Positions 39,845-49,475 are shown, counted from the first letter of the stretch. The stretch: DNA of 64,000 bases from Prochlorococcus sp. AG-347-L19 (GCA_003278895.1 QCCO01000003.1:1-64000), one strand, 5' to 3'. Translations and numbers: made by a program. The notes: a model not told the origin generated them from the sequence alone.

Positions 39845-40097
39845 AAAAAAAATATTGTTTCTTCGGCAATTGTTTTTTCGATATGAACTAATAATAGATC
39901 AATACAGAACATTTCACGTAACTGATCATTTTGATAATTAATTTTTTATGTTTTTCCTATGTAAGTTTGTTTCTATATTATGCTTTTTTCTCTTTTTTCT
40001 TTTAACTTATATTTATAAACATGGTTAGGTATTTACATTAAAGATTTCTTCTAACCAAGAGCTCATCTAATTAACTACTAAAAGGAGTTTTATTAAA

Positions 40098-41054
40098 TTG
40101 GAAATCATTGAGTCAGATGTAGTTATTATCGGAGGAGGCCCTGCCGGATGTACTTGCGCACTTTATACATCTCGTTCAAACTTAAAGACAGTAATTTTAG
40201 ATAAAAATCCATCTGTTGGAGCCTTAGCTATAACCCATCAAATAGCTAATTATCCAGGTGTTCCGGTTGATATAAGTGGGGAGAAATTACTTACTCTAAT
40301 GAGAGAACAGGCTGTGCAATATGGTACAGACTATAGAAGAGCACAAGTGTTTGGGATAGATGCTAGTGGAGAATGGAAAATAGTTTATACACCAGAAGGC
40401 ACTTTCAAAGCTAAAGCACTTGTACTTGCAAGTGGTGCAATGGGTAGGCCTGCATCATTTAAGGGCGAAGCGGATTTTCTTGGCAAAGGAGTAAGTTATT
40501 GTGCTACATGTGATGGAGCTTTTTATAAAAATAGAGAAGTTGCCGTTGTTGGAGTGAACAAGGAGGCAATTGAAGAGGCAACTGTCCTAACTAAATTTGC
40601 ATCAACTGTGCATTGGATTACATCAAGTGACCCTAAATCAGATAATGAAGAAGCTATGGAACTGATGGATAATTCAAATATAAAACATTGGAGCAGAACA
40701 AGATTATTGGAAATATTGGGTGATGAAATGGGTGTTAATGGGGTTGTTGTAAAAAATAAGCAAGAAGAAAATCCTATCAATTTAGATTTAGATGGAGTCT
40801 TTGTTTATATGAGTGGTTCAAAGCCGATTACTGATTTTTTAGGTGATCAAATTGCTTTAAAAGAAGACGGAGGAGTGATTGTGGATGACTTTATGTCTAC
40901 AAACTCTGATGGTGTATGGGCTATTGGAGATATAAGAAATACACCATTTAAGCAAGCAGTCGTTGCGGCTTCTGATGGATGTATTGCTGCGATGTCAATT
41001 GATAGATATTTAAATAGTAGAAAAAATATAAGAGTAGATTGGATTCATTCTTAA
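40098..41054 (+). CDS. Thioredoxin reductase-like flavoenzyme of the DTR/FFTR type
   Basis: The 318-residue protein has the TrxR architecture: an FAD motif IIGGGPAGCTCALYTSR, the redox pair CATC at residues 135-138, and the C-terminal GVWAIGDIRNTPFKQA. The second Rossmann motif, normally GGGDSA, reads VVGVNKEA (about 150-157), and the HRR motif for the NADPH 2-prime phosphate is absent (VHWITSSDP). This matches the ferredoxin-linked DTR/FFTR flavin thioredoxin reductases reported in Gloeobacter and Prochlorococcus, which use ferredoxin instead of NADPH. Translation starts at TTG 40098, supported by AGGAG at 40083-40087. It is a single gene, convergent with sbtB. Confidence 0.88.
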   Translation: MEIIESDVVIIGGGPAGCTCALYTSRSNLKTVILDKNPSVGALAITHQIANYPGVPVDISGEKLLTLMREQAVQYGTDYRRAQVFGIDASGEWKIVYTPEGTFKAKALVLASGAMGRPASFKGEADFLGKGVSYCATCDGAFYKNREVAVVGVNKEAIEEATVLTKFASTVHWITSSDPKSDNEEAMELMDNSNIKHWSRTRLLEILGDEMGVNGVVVKNKQEENPINLDLDGVFVYMSGSKPITDFLGDQIALKEDGGVIVDDFMSTNSDGVWAIGDIRNTPFKQAVVAASDGCIAAMSIDRYLNSRKNIRVDWIHS

Positions 41055-41074
41055 AAAAATATTTCTGCTTTAAT

Positions 41075-41356
41075 TTAAAGAGGTGTTGCTTCAGAAATAT
41101 AAGCTACTCCTCCGTAGTAGCTTAAATCGTCCCTGATGTTATCTCTCATTTTGTCTATTAATTCTTGCTCACAAAAAACAATTACATGAGCATTTGCTCC
41201 TAATCCTGTAAATTCCATATCTTCAGTAACAACTCTTTCAGGACCTCTGCCTGTGGCGTGTTTCATAACGGTATATCCAGGAACATTAGCTTTTTCTAAT
41301 GTTTTAATAATTGCATCTAGTTCTCTTTCACTAAATATCAAGTCTAATCTTTTCAT
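41075..41356 (-). CDS. sbtB: PII-like regulator SbtB
   Basis: The 93-residue protein has the PII-like ferredoxin fold (MKRLDLIFSERELDAIIKTLEKANVPGYTVMKHATGRG) and a short, poorly conserved T-loop. It lacks the C-terminal CGPxGC R-loop seen in freshwater SbtB. SbtB binds adenine nucleotides, including cAMP and ATP/ADP, and gates the bicarbonate transporter SbtA. It begins 4 bases after the sbtA stop, and the conserved pairing is the main ground for the name. Confidence 0.88.
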   Translation of the reverse strand: MKRLDLIFSERELDAIIKTLEKANVPGYTVMKHATGRGPERVVTEDMEFTGLGANAHVIVFCEQELIDKMRDNIRDDLSYYGGVAYISEATPL

Positions 41357-41360
41357 TTTT

Positions 41361-42359
41361 TTATAGAGGGGAAAGTGGGATAATGGTATTTACTAAACTC
41401 ATATATATGGGAATGCCAAGAACTATATTGAATGGGAAAGTTAGACCTAGTGTAGTTGAAATATAATAACTAGATTTAGCCTCTGGAACTGTCATCCTCA
41501 TCGCTGCAGGAACTGCTAAATAAGAGGCGCTTGCACATAAAACCACAAATAAAAGTGCGTTGCCAGGTCCTAAAGATAAAAATCTTGCAACGAAAACACC
41601 AATAAATGCATTAAATAGAGGCATGAAAATAGCAAACCCAATCAAAAACGAACCCGCATTCTTCAATCTTGGTAATCTTTGAGCAGCGACTATTCCCATG
41701 TCTAATAAGAAGAAGCATTCTGCTCCATAGAATAATTGTCCAGTAAAAGGCTCCATTTTTGTAATTCCAGAGGGATTACTTGAAGCAGTCAGAAATCCCA
41801 CAATTAAGCTTGAAAGCAATAAGTAAACTGATCCATTTAAAAGTGATTCGTGTAATATTGCGCTTAGATGCATTTTTCTTGATTTTGGTCTATTTTTTGG
41901 AGCTGCAAATTTCACAAGTAATAATCCAACAATGATTGCAGGAGATTCCATTAAAGCTAAGGCGCCAACCATAAACCCATCAAAATCTATTTTTTGACTT
42001 TCCAAAAAACTTTCTGCGGAAATAAATGTAACAGCGCTAATTGAACCGTATGCTGCTGCTATTGCGGCTGAATTAAAGACATCAAACTTAAATCTTAAAA
42101 TTAAAAATCCAATCAGAGGGATTACCAGTGACATCAGTATTGCAGCGCTTAAAGTAGGCAATACTTGATTTGTAAACCCACTTTTCTGTATCTCTATACC
42201 TCCTTTGAACCCAATAGCTAGGAGCAGATATAAGGAGAAAAGTTTAGGTAATGGAGCTGGTATTTCTAAATCAGATTTAAAAAGTACTGATATTGCTCCA
42301 ATCAAGAAGAAAAGAACTGGCGGGGCTAATACATTTTGCAGAATTGGATTTATTTCCAT
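41361..42359 (-). CDS. sbtA: SbtA-type sodium-dependent bicarbonate transporter homologue
   Basis: The 332-residue protein (about ten hydrophobic helices) begins MEINPILQNVLAPPVLFFLIGAI and has LFSLYLLLAIGFKGGIEIQKSG and FYGAECFFLLDMGIVAAQRLP, features of the SbtA (DUF897) family. It is somewhat shorter than freshwater SbtA, mostly in the central cytoplasmic loop. In alpha-cyanobacteria such homologues are assumed to import HCO3- with Na+, but activity is less well shown. It lies between the BicA homologue (6-base gap) and sbtB (4-base gap), making a compact inorganic carbon operon. Confidence 0.88.
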   Translation of the reverse strand: MEINPILQNVLAPPVLFFLIGAISVLFKSDLEIPAPLPKLFSLYLLLAIGFKGGIEIQKSGFTNQVLPTLSAAILMSLVIPLIGFLILRFKFDVFNSAAIAAAYGSISAVTFISAESFLESQKIDFDGFMVGALALMESPAIIVGLLLVKFAAPKNRPKSRKMHLSAILHESLLNGSVYLLLSSLIVGFLTASSNPSGITKMEPFTGQLFYGAECFFLLDMGIVAAQRLPRLKNAGSFLIGFAIFMPLFNAFIGVFVARFLSLGPGNALLFVVLCASASYLAVPAAMRMTVPEAKSSYYISTTLGLTFPFNIVLGIPIYMSLVNTIIPLSPL

Positions 42360-42365
42360 AAATTA

Positions 42366-44018
42366 CTAAGCTATTTCATTTAGAGCAGTTTCTAAAGCTT
42401 CTTTTCTTGTTTCAATAATGCCTTCAACTCCAAACTTAGCTAATCTATCCTTCACTTTTTCATTTGCACCAGCAACAAATGCTTTTCTGGAATTATTTTT
42501 TGCTTCTTGCATCATATCCTCTATTGCGAGAGTCGCCGTTACTCCAAGTCTTGGTACATCAGTGATATCTAATATCAAAACCTTGTAGTTTCTTACAAGC
42601 ATCATTCTTTCAGATATTCCTTTAGCTGCTCCAAAACTGAGTGGTCCTTTTAATCTAAACAACATTACTTCTCCTGAACATCTATCCAGAAGTGCTTTTT
42701 CATCAGCAGGCAATGCATTTTTTGCTTGATCATCTTTTGATAAAGGATTATCCTCATCCATACCTTCTAGTTGAGTTTCGGTTATTGAATCAATAGTGAG
42801 CATATTTGCTATGAACACACCCACTAAAACTGCCCAAATTAAATCCCAAAAAACAGTCATTAAAAGTACGCCGTACATTACTACTGATGTTTTTAAAGAT
42901 AATTTGTGAGCCCTCCTCAAGAATCCCCAATCAATAATATCTAGGCCTACTTTTATAAGAATTCCTGCTAGCAATGCAGTTGGTATTTGCTCAGCTAAAG
43001 GTCCAGCACCAACTAAAACTATCAACAATACAAGTGAGTGAACCATACCAGAAATGGGAGTTGATCCTCCAGATTTAACATTTATAACTGTTCTCATGGT
43101 TGCTCCTGCTCCAGGTAAACCTGAAAACAGACCTGCTACAGCATTTCCTATTCCTTGACCTATAAGTTCTCTATCAGAATTATGTTTTGTTTGAGAGATA
43201 TTGTCTGCTACTAGAGATGTCAGTAAGGAGTCAATAGCTCCAAGCACTGCTAGGACTAATCCTGCCTTGAAAATAATTGGGAAATATTGATTAAAACTTG
43301 GGAAATTTAAAGATGGAACTCCCCTCGGAATTTCTCCAATTCTATCAATAGCTCCGTCTCCAAAAATCACAATTGATATTGGAGTTACTATCAATAAGGC
43401 TAATAGAGGAGAAGGAACCCATTGACTTATTTTTCTAGGAGTTAGAAATACTATACCTAGAGTCATTATTGCCACTCCAATAGCAGCACCATTTGGCTGG
43501 AAATTTGAAAATACAGTAGATAAAGATTCGACTACCCCACCACGAGTGCTAATACCTAGTAATGGTCCAATCTGAAGTGCAATGATTATGACTCCAATAC
43601 CAGACATAAATCCTGACACAACAGAATATGGAACTAAAGTTATATATTTTCCTAGTTTTAGAATCCCAAATAATATTTGCAGTAAGCCGCCAATGACTAC
43701 CGCTGCCATCACTAAAGGTAAAATTTGTCCTGCAGAGAGATCTCTTGGAACCCCCACTGCTGCTAAGCCTGCTACTACGCCAGCAACAGTTACACTCATT
43801 GGACCGGTAGGCCCACTAACCTGAGCAGGTGTTCCACCGAACAATGCTGCTAAAAAACCAACTACTACTGCCCCATAAAGTCCATAAATTGCTCCGCCAG
43901 GTCCTAACGCAGCATTACCAAAAGCAAGAGCGAGAGGTAAAGCCACCACTGCGGCTGTGATACCTCCAAGAATATCTCCTCTTACATTCTTTAGATGAAA
44001 TCCATTAATTATTTTCAA
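42366..44018 (-). CDS. bicA: SulP-family (BicA-like) bicarbonate/anion transporter with STAS domain
   Basis: The 550-residue protein has the SulP transporter domain (about 14 segments; VRGDILGGITAAVVALPLALAFGNAALG near the start and LGAIDSLLTSLVADNISQTKHNSDRELIGQGIGN in the middle) and a C-terminal STAS domain from about residue 430 (EVMLFRLKGPLSFGAAKG and VLILDITDVPRLGVTATLAIEDM). BicA imports HCO3- with Na+. Sulfate transport is possible for the family, but adjacency to sbtA and sbtB favours bicarbonate. The start is a TTG at 44018 with AAGGAG 7 bases upstream. It is the first gene of the operon, divergent from hemB. Confidence 0.85.
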   Translation of the reverse strand: MKIINGFHLKNVRGDILGGITAAVVALPLALAFGNAALGPGGAIYGLYGAVVVGFLAALFGGTPAQVSGPTGPMSVTVAGVVAGLAAVGVPRDLSAGQILPLVMAAVVIGGLLQILFGILKLGKYITLVPYSVVSGFMSGIGVIIIALQIGPLLGISTRGGVVESLSTVFSNFQPNGAAIGVAIMTLGIVFLTPRKISQWVPSPLLALLIVTPISIVIFGDGAIDRIGEIPRGVPSLNFPSFNQYFPIIFKAGLVLAVLGAIDSLLTSLVADNISQTKHNSDRELIGQGIGNAVAGLFSGLPGAGATMRTVINVKSGGSTPISGMVHSLVLLIVLVGAGPLAEQIPTALLAGILIKVGLDIIDWGFLRRAHKLSLKTSVVMYGVLLMTVFWDLIWAVLVGVFIANMLTIDSITETQLEGMDEDNPLSKDDQAKNALPADEKALLDRCSGEVMLFRLKGPLSFGAAKGISERMMLVRNYKVLILDITDVPRLGVTATLAIEDMMQEAKNNSRKAFVAGANEKVKDRLAKFGVEGIIETRKEALETALNEIA

Positions 44019-44240
44019 AGATACTCTCCTTAAAATAAATACTTAACTAAAAGATATTATCTCTTTATGACGTAAATTTGTGAAAAATGAAGTTTGTGCA
44101 AAATATTTTTGTAACTTTTTTTGCTTTTATTAAGTGAATTTTAGTTACTTTTCCTGAACAAAAGTAGTTTCTGATTGATTTATGTGCAATGCAAGCGATT
44201 AATGTATTAGATAAATATTTTTCAATTAAATAATATTCAA
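44019..44240. promoter_or_regulatory. Divergent control region between bicA-sbtA-sbtB and hemB
   Basis: This 222-base intergenic stretch must hold promoters for both the bicarbonate operon (minus strand) and hemB (plus strand). It is AT-rich with several TAAAAT- and TATTAT-like boxes on both strands and an AAGGAG ribosome site for bicA. I see no convincing NtcA box or longer inverted repeat, so regulation cannot be read from the sequence. Confidence 0.5.
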
Positions 44241-45242
44241 ATGAATTCGATTATTCGTCCAAGAAGATTAAGAAGAACTGAGGCAATTAGAGAAATGGTT
44301 AGAGAAAACCATTTGGCGGCATCGGACTTTATCTATCCATTATTTATTTATGAAAAAGATTTTAAAGAGGAAATTTCTGCAATGCCCGGAATCTACAGAT
44401 GGGATATTAATGGCTTATTAAAGGAGGTCAATAGGGCATGGGAATTGGGAATTAGATGTGTGGTTCTTTTCCCAAAAATTAACGATAGCTTAAAGTCTGA
44501 AGATGGAGCAGAATGTTTTAATGATGACGGTTTAATACCTAAAGCTATTCGAATATTAAAAAAAGAGATTCCAGAAATGGCAATAATGACAGATGTTGCC
44601 TTGGACCCTTACTCGTGTGATGGACATGATGGCTTAGTTGATGAAACCGGAAAAATATTGAATGATGAAACGATTGAAATTTTAAAAAAACAAGCTTTAA
44701 CTCAAGCTAGAGCTGGAGCAGATTTTATTGGCCCTAGTGACATGATGGATGGGAGAGTTGGAGCAATTAGGACTGCTCTTGATAGTGAAGGATTTAGTGA
44801 TGTAGGTATTATTAGTTATACAGCTAAATATTCATCTGCTTATTATGGTCCATTTAGAACTGCTTTAGATTCAGCTCCTAGAGAAAATAGTAAGAAAGTA
44901 ATTCCAGACAATAAGTCTACATATCAAATGGACCCTGCCAATTCAAAAGAGGCTTTAATTGAATCTGCATTGGATCAGTATGAAGGAGCTGATATTTTGA
45001 TGGTAAAACCAGGAATCTCATACTTGGATATTGTTTATAGATTAAGTACATTTTCAAATAAACCCATAGCTGCATACAACGTTAGTGGGGAGTATTCCAT
45101 GGTAAAGTCTGCTGCTATGAAGAACTGGATTAACGAAAAAGATATTGTTTTAGAAACACTGCTTAGTTTTAAAAGAGCAGGAGCAAAATTAATACTCACT
45201 TATCATGCTTGTGATGCATCTCAATGGTTGCAGGATACTTAA
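44241..45242 (+). CDS. hemB: Delta-aminolevulinic acid dehydratase (porphobilinogen synthase)
   Basis: The 333-residue enzyme condenses two ALA to porphobilinogen for heme and chlorophyll. It shows RPRRLRRTEAIREMVREN, FIYPLFIYE, DVALDPYSCDGHDGLVDETGKILND, the active-site lysines in SYTAKYSSAYYGPFR and LMVKPGISYLD, and GEYSMVK. The metal loop is DPYSCDGHDG, the Asp/Mg-type rather than a three-Cys zinc site, as expected for cyanobacteria. It is a single gene facing away from bicA. Confidence 0.97.
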   Translation: MNSIIRPRRLRRTEAIREMVRENHLAASDFIYPLFIYEKDFKEEISAMPGIYRWDINGLLKEVNRAWELGIRCVVLFPKINDSLKSEDGAECFNDDGLIPKAIRILKKEIPEMAIMTDVALDPYSCDGHDGLVDETGKILNDETIEILKKQALTQARAGADFIGPSDMMDGRVGAIRTALDSEGFSDVGIISYTAKYSSAYYGPFRTALDSAPRENSKKVIPDNKSTYQMDPANSKEALIESALDQYEGADILMVKPGISYLDIVYRLSTFSNKPIAAYNVSGEYSMVKSAAMKNWINEKDIVLETLLSFKRAGAKLILTYHACDASQWLQDT

Positions 45243-45304
45243 AAACTCATTATTAATAAAAATTTAGTTTATTCTTAGATAAGAAATATATTAACTGCTT
45301 TGTT

Positions 45305-45691
45305 TTGAAGTTTTCACAAGGAGTAAATAGGATAGGTCACATTGCACTTAGAGTAGAGAATCTCGAAAGGGCGAAATCTTTTTATATTAAGCTGGGTATG
45401 AATTTAGTTTGGGATGATAAAGATTGGTCTTATTTGGAAGCTGGAAAAGGGAAAGATGGACTTGCGCTGTTAGGCCCTAGCTACAAAGCTGCTGGACCTC
45501 ACTTTGCTTTTCATTTTGAAAATAAAAAAGAAGTGGAAAATATTCAAAATGATTTAAAAAATTCTGGTGTAAAAGTTGGTCCTTTACATGAACATAGAGA
45601 TGGAACAGCATCTTTTTACATGAAGGATACAGAAGGAAACTGGCTCGAGATGCTTTATGTTCCTCCTGAAGGGATTCAATCGAATGTTTGA
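45305..45691 (+). CDS. gloA: Glyoxalase I-type (VOC superfamily) protein
   Basis: The 128-residue VOC protein has GHIALRVENLERAKSFYIKLGMNLV, HFAFHF and GTASFYMKDTEGNWLEMLYVP, with candidate metal ligands His (GHIALR), His (HFAFHF) and Glu (WLEML). Glyoxalase I turns the glutathione-methylglyoxal hemithioacetal into lactoylglutathione. Small size and low similarity leave room for another VOC activity. The start is TTG at 45305; it runs into mutS2 with a very short gap. Confidence 0.8.
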   Translation: MKFSQGVNRIGHIALRVENLERAKSFYIKLGMNLVWDDKDWSYLEAGKGKDGLALLGPSYKAAGPHFAFHFENKKEVENIQNDLKNSGVKVGPLHEHRDGTASFYMKDTEGNWLEMLYVPPEGIQSNV

Positions 45692-45702
45692 TTCTTTTTT
45701 GT

Positions 45703-48114
45703 ATGCAAGAGAAAAGTTATTCAAAAAAACCATACTCAGATGGCACCTTAGAAGAAGAATCTATAAGCCTTTTAGAGTGGGATTCATTAAAAACGCATTT
45801 ATCTTCGTTCGCCTCAACGGAAATGGGTAAACGAGCAATTTTAAGTTTTGGTATTCCCTCAGAATATGAAGCATCTAAAAGACTTTTAAATGAAACTGTT
45901 GAAATAAATGAGCTAGAAAATAATTTAGATAAATTAATTAGTTTCTCTGGCGTTTTTGATATTAGTAGAAATATTGAAATTTGTTCAAAGGGAGGTGTAA
46001 TTTCATCTTCTGAATTGTTAGAAATAGCTCAAACAATTGCTGCAGCAAGAAATTTAAAAAAAATCTTATTAGATTTTGAACAAAGGCCTTATATTTCATC
46101 ATTTACAAAAAATTTAATTGACCATCAGAATATCGAAATGATTTTTAAAAAAGGTATTGAATCTAATGGAAGGATTTCAGACAATGCTAGTAATGAACTA
46201 TCTATTCTAAGAAAAGAATTATTATCTAAGAAACTTGAAAGAAAAATATTAGTTGAGAAATTTATTCAAAAGAATTTAGCTTATTTGCAGGATACTACTA
46301 TTGGAGATCGATATGGTAGGCCTGTTTTAGCGATAAAAGTTAATTATGTAGATAAATTTAAAGGCATAATTCATGACTCTTCATCTTCAGGTAATACAGT
46401 ATATTTTGAGCCTGATAGTGTTGTAACCAAAGGTAATAAGATTGCTTCTTTAGAGGCTAGGATCACAGCTGAAGAATTTAAATTACTTAAGAAATGGTCC
46501 CAATTTGTTGGTGATAATTCAGAAAATCTGATTGAAATGGCATCCATTTTATTGAGATTAGAAAATGCTCTAACTCGTTCAAGATATTCGAAATGGATTG
46601 GAGGCAAAACTCCTAAGTTTGAGAAGAATCCTATTATTTCTTTAATTGGTTTTTCTCATCCGTTATTGATTTGGGAACATAAAAGAAAAGGAGCCCCTCC
46701 CCCAGTGGCTGTCGATTTTCATATAAATAGAAACATTAAGGTTGTAGCTATTACAGGCCCAAATACTGGAGGTAAAACGGCAGCTTTAAAAGGTTTAGGT
46801 CTGTCTTTACTTATGGCTAGAGCAGGATTATTGATACCCTCAACCAATAATCCTATTATCCCTTTTTGTCCGAATATATATGTGGATATAGGAGATAATC
46901 AATCATTAGAAGAAAATTTATCTACCTTCAGTGGGCATATATCCCGTATAAAAGATATTTTAGATTTACTTAAATATAGGGAAGGATTATCAGTTGTTTT
47001 ACTAGATGAGATTGGATCTGGTACAGATCCCCTTGAAGGAAGTGCTCTTGCGATGGCTTTATTAAAAGAATTTGCAAATAAATCTGATATCACTTTAGCA
47101 ACTACACATTATGGAGATATAAAGGCTTTAAAATATAATGACTCCAGATTTGAAAACGTATCAGTTGCCTTTGATGAAGACTCTTTGAAGCCAAAATATA
47201 TACTCAACTGGGGCATCCCTGGGAGAAGTAATGCTTTGTCAATTTCAAAGAGAATTGGTCTCGATGAAAGTATACTCAATGAAGCTGCAAATTATTTAAA
47301 GCCAAAAGAAGTTGATAATATTAACAGTATTATTAAAGGACTTGAGGAGGAGAGGATTAAACAACAAAATTCTGCAGAAGCCGCTGCAGAACTGATTGCA
47401 AGGACTGAAATATTACATGATGAATTGAAGAGAAATTATGAATATCAAAAAATAAATGCTGAAAAAATCCAAGAAATTGAAAGGTCTAAATTATCAAAAC
47501 ATATTGTTTCCGCTAAAAAAGAGGTAATAGATTTGATTAAAAAATTAAGAGATAAAAATGTTAATGGAGAAGATACGAGAATTATTGGAAAAAGATTAAA
47601 GGAAATTGAGACGGAACATTTAACTCAAAAAAAATTTGAAAAGTCAATATCATGGAATCCTCAGGTAGGCGATTTTGTTAAAATTAAAAGTTTAAATAGT
47701 ACGGGACAAATTGTAGATTTAGATAAAAAAGGTGGTTTTTACGAAGTTAAATGTGGTTCATTCAGAAGTACATTATCTGTAAATGACTTTGAAGGTATTA
47801 ATGGAGAAAAGCCTAATTTCAAAAGGTCAAAAATTGAGATCAAGTCTTCAAGAGAAGATTTTTCTTTTTCTAAGATTAGAACGAGTAATAATACAATTGA
47901 CGTAAGAGGGCTAAGAGTTCATGAGGCAGAAATAATTATTGAAGAGAAAATTAGAAAATTTCATGGACCGCTATGGATTGTTCATGGTATTGGAACAGGG
48001 AAATTAAAAAAAGGACTAAGAAATTGGTTATCAGGTTTAAATTATGTTGATAAGATTGAAGATGCAGCCAACAACGAGGGTGGACCTGGTTGCAGTATTG
48101 CGTGGATAAAATAA
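45703..48114 (+). CDS. mutS2: MutS2 (endonuclease MutS2/RqcU) with Smr domain
   Basis: The protein has a MutS-type core (domain III helices, then the ATPase with ITGPNTGGKTAALKG, VDIGDNQSLEENLSTFSGH, LLDEIGSGTDP and TTHYGDIKAL), a coiled coil near residues 540-640, and a C-terminal Smr domain (IDVRGLRVHEAEIIIEEKI and WIVHGIGTGKL). It lacks the mismatch-binding domain I of MutS. MutS2 suppresses recombination and, in some bacteria, rescues collided ribosomes. I choose the ATG at 45703 (MQEKSYSKKP); a TTG five codons earlier (45688) would overlap the upstream stop. Confidence 0.95.
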   Translation: MQEKSYSKKPYSDGTLEEESISLLEWDSLKTHLSSFASTEMGKRAILSFGIPSEYEASKRLLNETVEINELENNLDKLISFSGVFDISRNIEICSKGGVISSSELLEIAQTIAAARNLKKILLDFEQRPYISSFTKNLIDHQNIEMIFKKGIESNGRISDNASNELSILRKELLSKKLERKILVEKFIQKNLAYLQDTTIGDRYGRPVLAIKVNYVDKFKGIIHDSSSSGNTVYFEPDSVVTKGNKIASLEARITAEEFKLLKKWSQFVGDNSENLIEMASILLRLENALTRSRYSKWIGGKTPKFEKNPIISLIGFSHPLLIWEHKRKGAPPPVAVDFHINRNIKVVAITGPNTGGKTAALKGLGLSLLMARAGLLIPSTNNPIIPFCPNIYVDIGDNQSLEENLSTFSGHISRIKDILDLLKYREGLSVVLLDEIGSGTDPLEGSALAMALLKEFANKSDITLATTHYGDIKALKYNDSRFENVSVAFDEDSLKPKYILNWGIPGRSNALSISKRIGLDESILNEAANYLKPKEVDNINSIIKGLEEERIKQQNSAEAAAELIARTEILHDELKRNYEYQKINAEKIQEIERSKLSKHIVSAKKEVIDLIKKLRDKNVNGEDTRIIGKRLKEIETEHLTQKKFEKSISWNPQVGDFVKIKSLNSTGQIVDLDKKGGFYEVKCGSFRSTLSVNDFEGINGEKPNFKRSKIEIKSSREDFSFSKIRTSNNTIDVRGLRVHEAEIIIEEKIRKFHGPLWIVHGIGTGKLKKGLRNWLSGLNYVDKIEDAANNEGGPGCSIAWIK

Positions 48115-48154
48115 AATTTAAAAAACTTAGAAAACAATTTAATAAACGTATTAA

Positions 48155-49138
48155 GTGCAATTTATTGATCAAGCAAACATTATTCTTAAAGCTGGAAAAG
48201 GTGGCAATGGAATAGTCTCATTTAGAAGAGAAAAATTCGTTCCTGCTGGAGGACCTTCGGGGGGAAATGGTGGCAGAGGTGGTTCAGTTATTTTGATGGC
48301 TGATAATAATCTTCAAACATTATTAGATTTCAAATTCAAACGAGAAATAATTGCTGAAGATGGCTGCAAAGGAGGTCCCAATAAGAGATCAGGTGCTTCA
48401 GGTGAGGATAGAATCCTTAAAGTTCCCTGCGGTACAGAAATAAGGGATATTAAAACCGGTATTATTTTAGGAGATTTAACTAAAGATAAACAGAGCTTAA
48501 CTATTGCCATTGGAGGAAGAGGTGGACATGGTAATGCTTACTATTTAAGTAATCAAAATAGAGCTCCAGAATCATTTACTGAAGGAAAAGATGGTGAGAT
48601 ATGGGAGGTTCAATTAGAACTAAAACTTCTTGCAGAGGTTGGGATTATAGGCCTTCCAAATGCTGGGAAAAGTACTTTGATTTCCGTTGTATCATCTGCA
48701 CGTCCAAAAATCGCAAATTATCCTTTTACGACTCTAATACCTAACTTAGGTGTTGTAAGAAAAATTGATGGGAATGGTTGCCTTTTTGCGGATATTCCTG
48801 GATTAATATCAGGTGCAGCTGATGGAGTAGGTTTAGGACATGATTTTTTAAGGCACATCCAAAGAACGAAGATACTTGTTCACTTAATTGATGCAATTGC
48901 AGAAAATCCTTTATATGATTTTGAGATTATTGAGCAGGAATTAAAAAAATATGGGAAAGGTCTTTTAGATAAAGAGAGGATAATAGTATTGAATAAAATG
49001 GAGCTTGTAGATGATGATTATTTGAAAATAATTACAAAAAAGTTAGAAGATTTATCTAATAAGAAAGTTTTTGTCATTTCTTCATCTTTAAAAAAAGGTT
49101 TATCTTCACTGCTTTCTGAAGTATGGAAGAGGATCTAA
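48155..49138 (+). CDS. obg: Obg family GTPase (CgtA/ObgE)
   Basis: The 327-residue protein has the glycine-rich Obg fold ([23 protein letters not shown]), then a G domain with [21 protein letters not shown] and NKMEL. It acts in 50S maturation and stress control. The C-terminal OCT domain of some Obg proteins is not present. The start is GTG at 48155, giving [19 protein letters not shown]; it follows mutS2 by 40 bases. Confidence 0.96.
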   Translation: MQFIDQANIILKAGKGGNGIVSFRREKFVPAGGPSGGNGGRGGSVILMADNNLQTLLDFKFKREIIAEDGCKGGPNKRSGASGEDRILKVPCGTEIRDIKTGIILGDLTKDKQSLTIAIGGRGGHGNAYYLSNQNRAPESFTEGKDGEIWEVQLELKLLAEVGIIGLPNAGKSTLISVVSSARPKIANYPFTTLIPNLGVVRKIDGNGCLFADIPGLISGAADGVGLGHDFLRHIQRTKILVHLIDAIAENPLYDFEIIEQELKKYGKGLLDKERIIVLNKMELVDDDYLKIITKKLEDLSNKKVFVISSSLKKGLSSLLSEVWKRI

Positions 49139-49224
49139 CTTAAATTAAAAATTTTTTTGTAAAAAAATACACTTGATTTAATAATGAAAATTAGTCATAA
49201 ATAAGATACTTCTTTAGAAACAAT

Positions 49225-49407
49225 ATGAATTTCTATACTTGCTTTGATCAACAAGGAAAAATAATAGCTAGATGTCAAACGATTCAAGATATCGAGGTTT
49301 TAAAGAAAATGGGCAGACCAATTGTAGAAGTCAAGGAAATGAAAAGTGAGGAGTCGGTTGTTTGTTCTCTTACAGGAAGTCCATCCGACTTTAATAGAGA
49401 TTATTAA
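49225..49407 (+). CDS. Small conserved hypothetical protein
   Basis: This 60-residue protein reads MNFYTCFDQQGKIIARCQTI and continues with VLKKMGRPIVEVKEM. It has three Cys, no signal peptide and no membrane helix. I do not recognise a named family, but the reading frame is clean, ends just before a strong terminator, and sits between obg and cp12 with its own 86-base upstream gap. A beta-rich mini-domain is plausible. Confidence 0.65.
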   Translation: MNFYTCFDQQGKIIARCQTIQDIEVLKKMGRPIVEVKEMKSEESVVCSLTGSPSDFNRDY

Positions 49408-49421
49408 AGAAATTAACAATT

Positions 49422-49448
49422 AAAAAAGGGCTTTTAGAGCCCTTTTTT
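49422..49448. terminator. Bidirectional intrinsic terminator between small gene and cp12
   Basis: A6 GGGCT (49422-49432), a 5-base loop, then AGCCC T6 (49438-49448). The stem is perfect and flanked by A and T runs on both sides, so it can end transcription from the plus-strand hypothetical gene and from the minus-strand cp12 gene, whose stop lies about 28 bases away. Confidence 0.88.
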
Positions 49449-49475
49449 ATTGTGCATTATCGATTAAAAGAAAAC

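Noticed and set aside
39845-40097. Possible tRNA or small gene in the 253-base gap before the reductase gene
   Set aside because: No cloverleaf, no conserved frame on either strand; only AT-rich sequence and the AGGAG ribosome site of the reductase gene.
49150-49175. GTA...TAC in the obg downstream gap as an NtcA site
   Set aside because: The spacer is only 6 bases and lies in an A-run, so it looks accidental.
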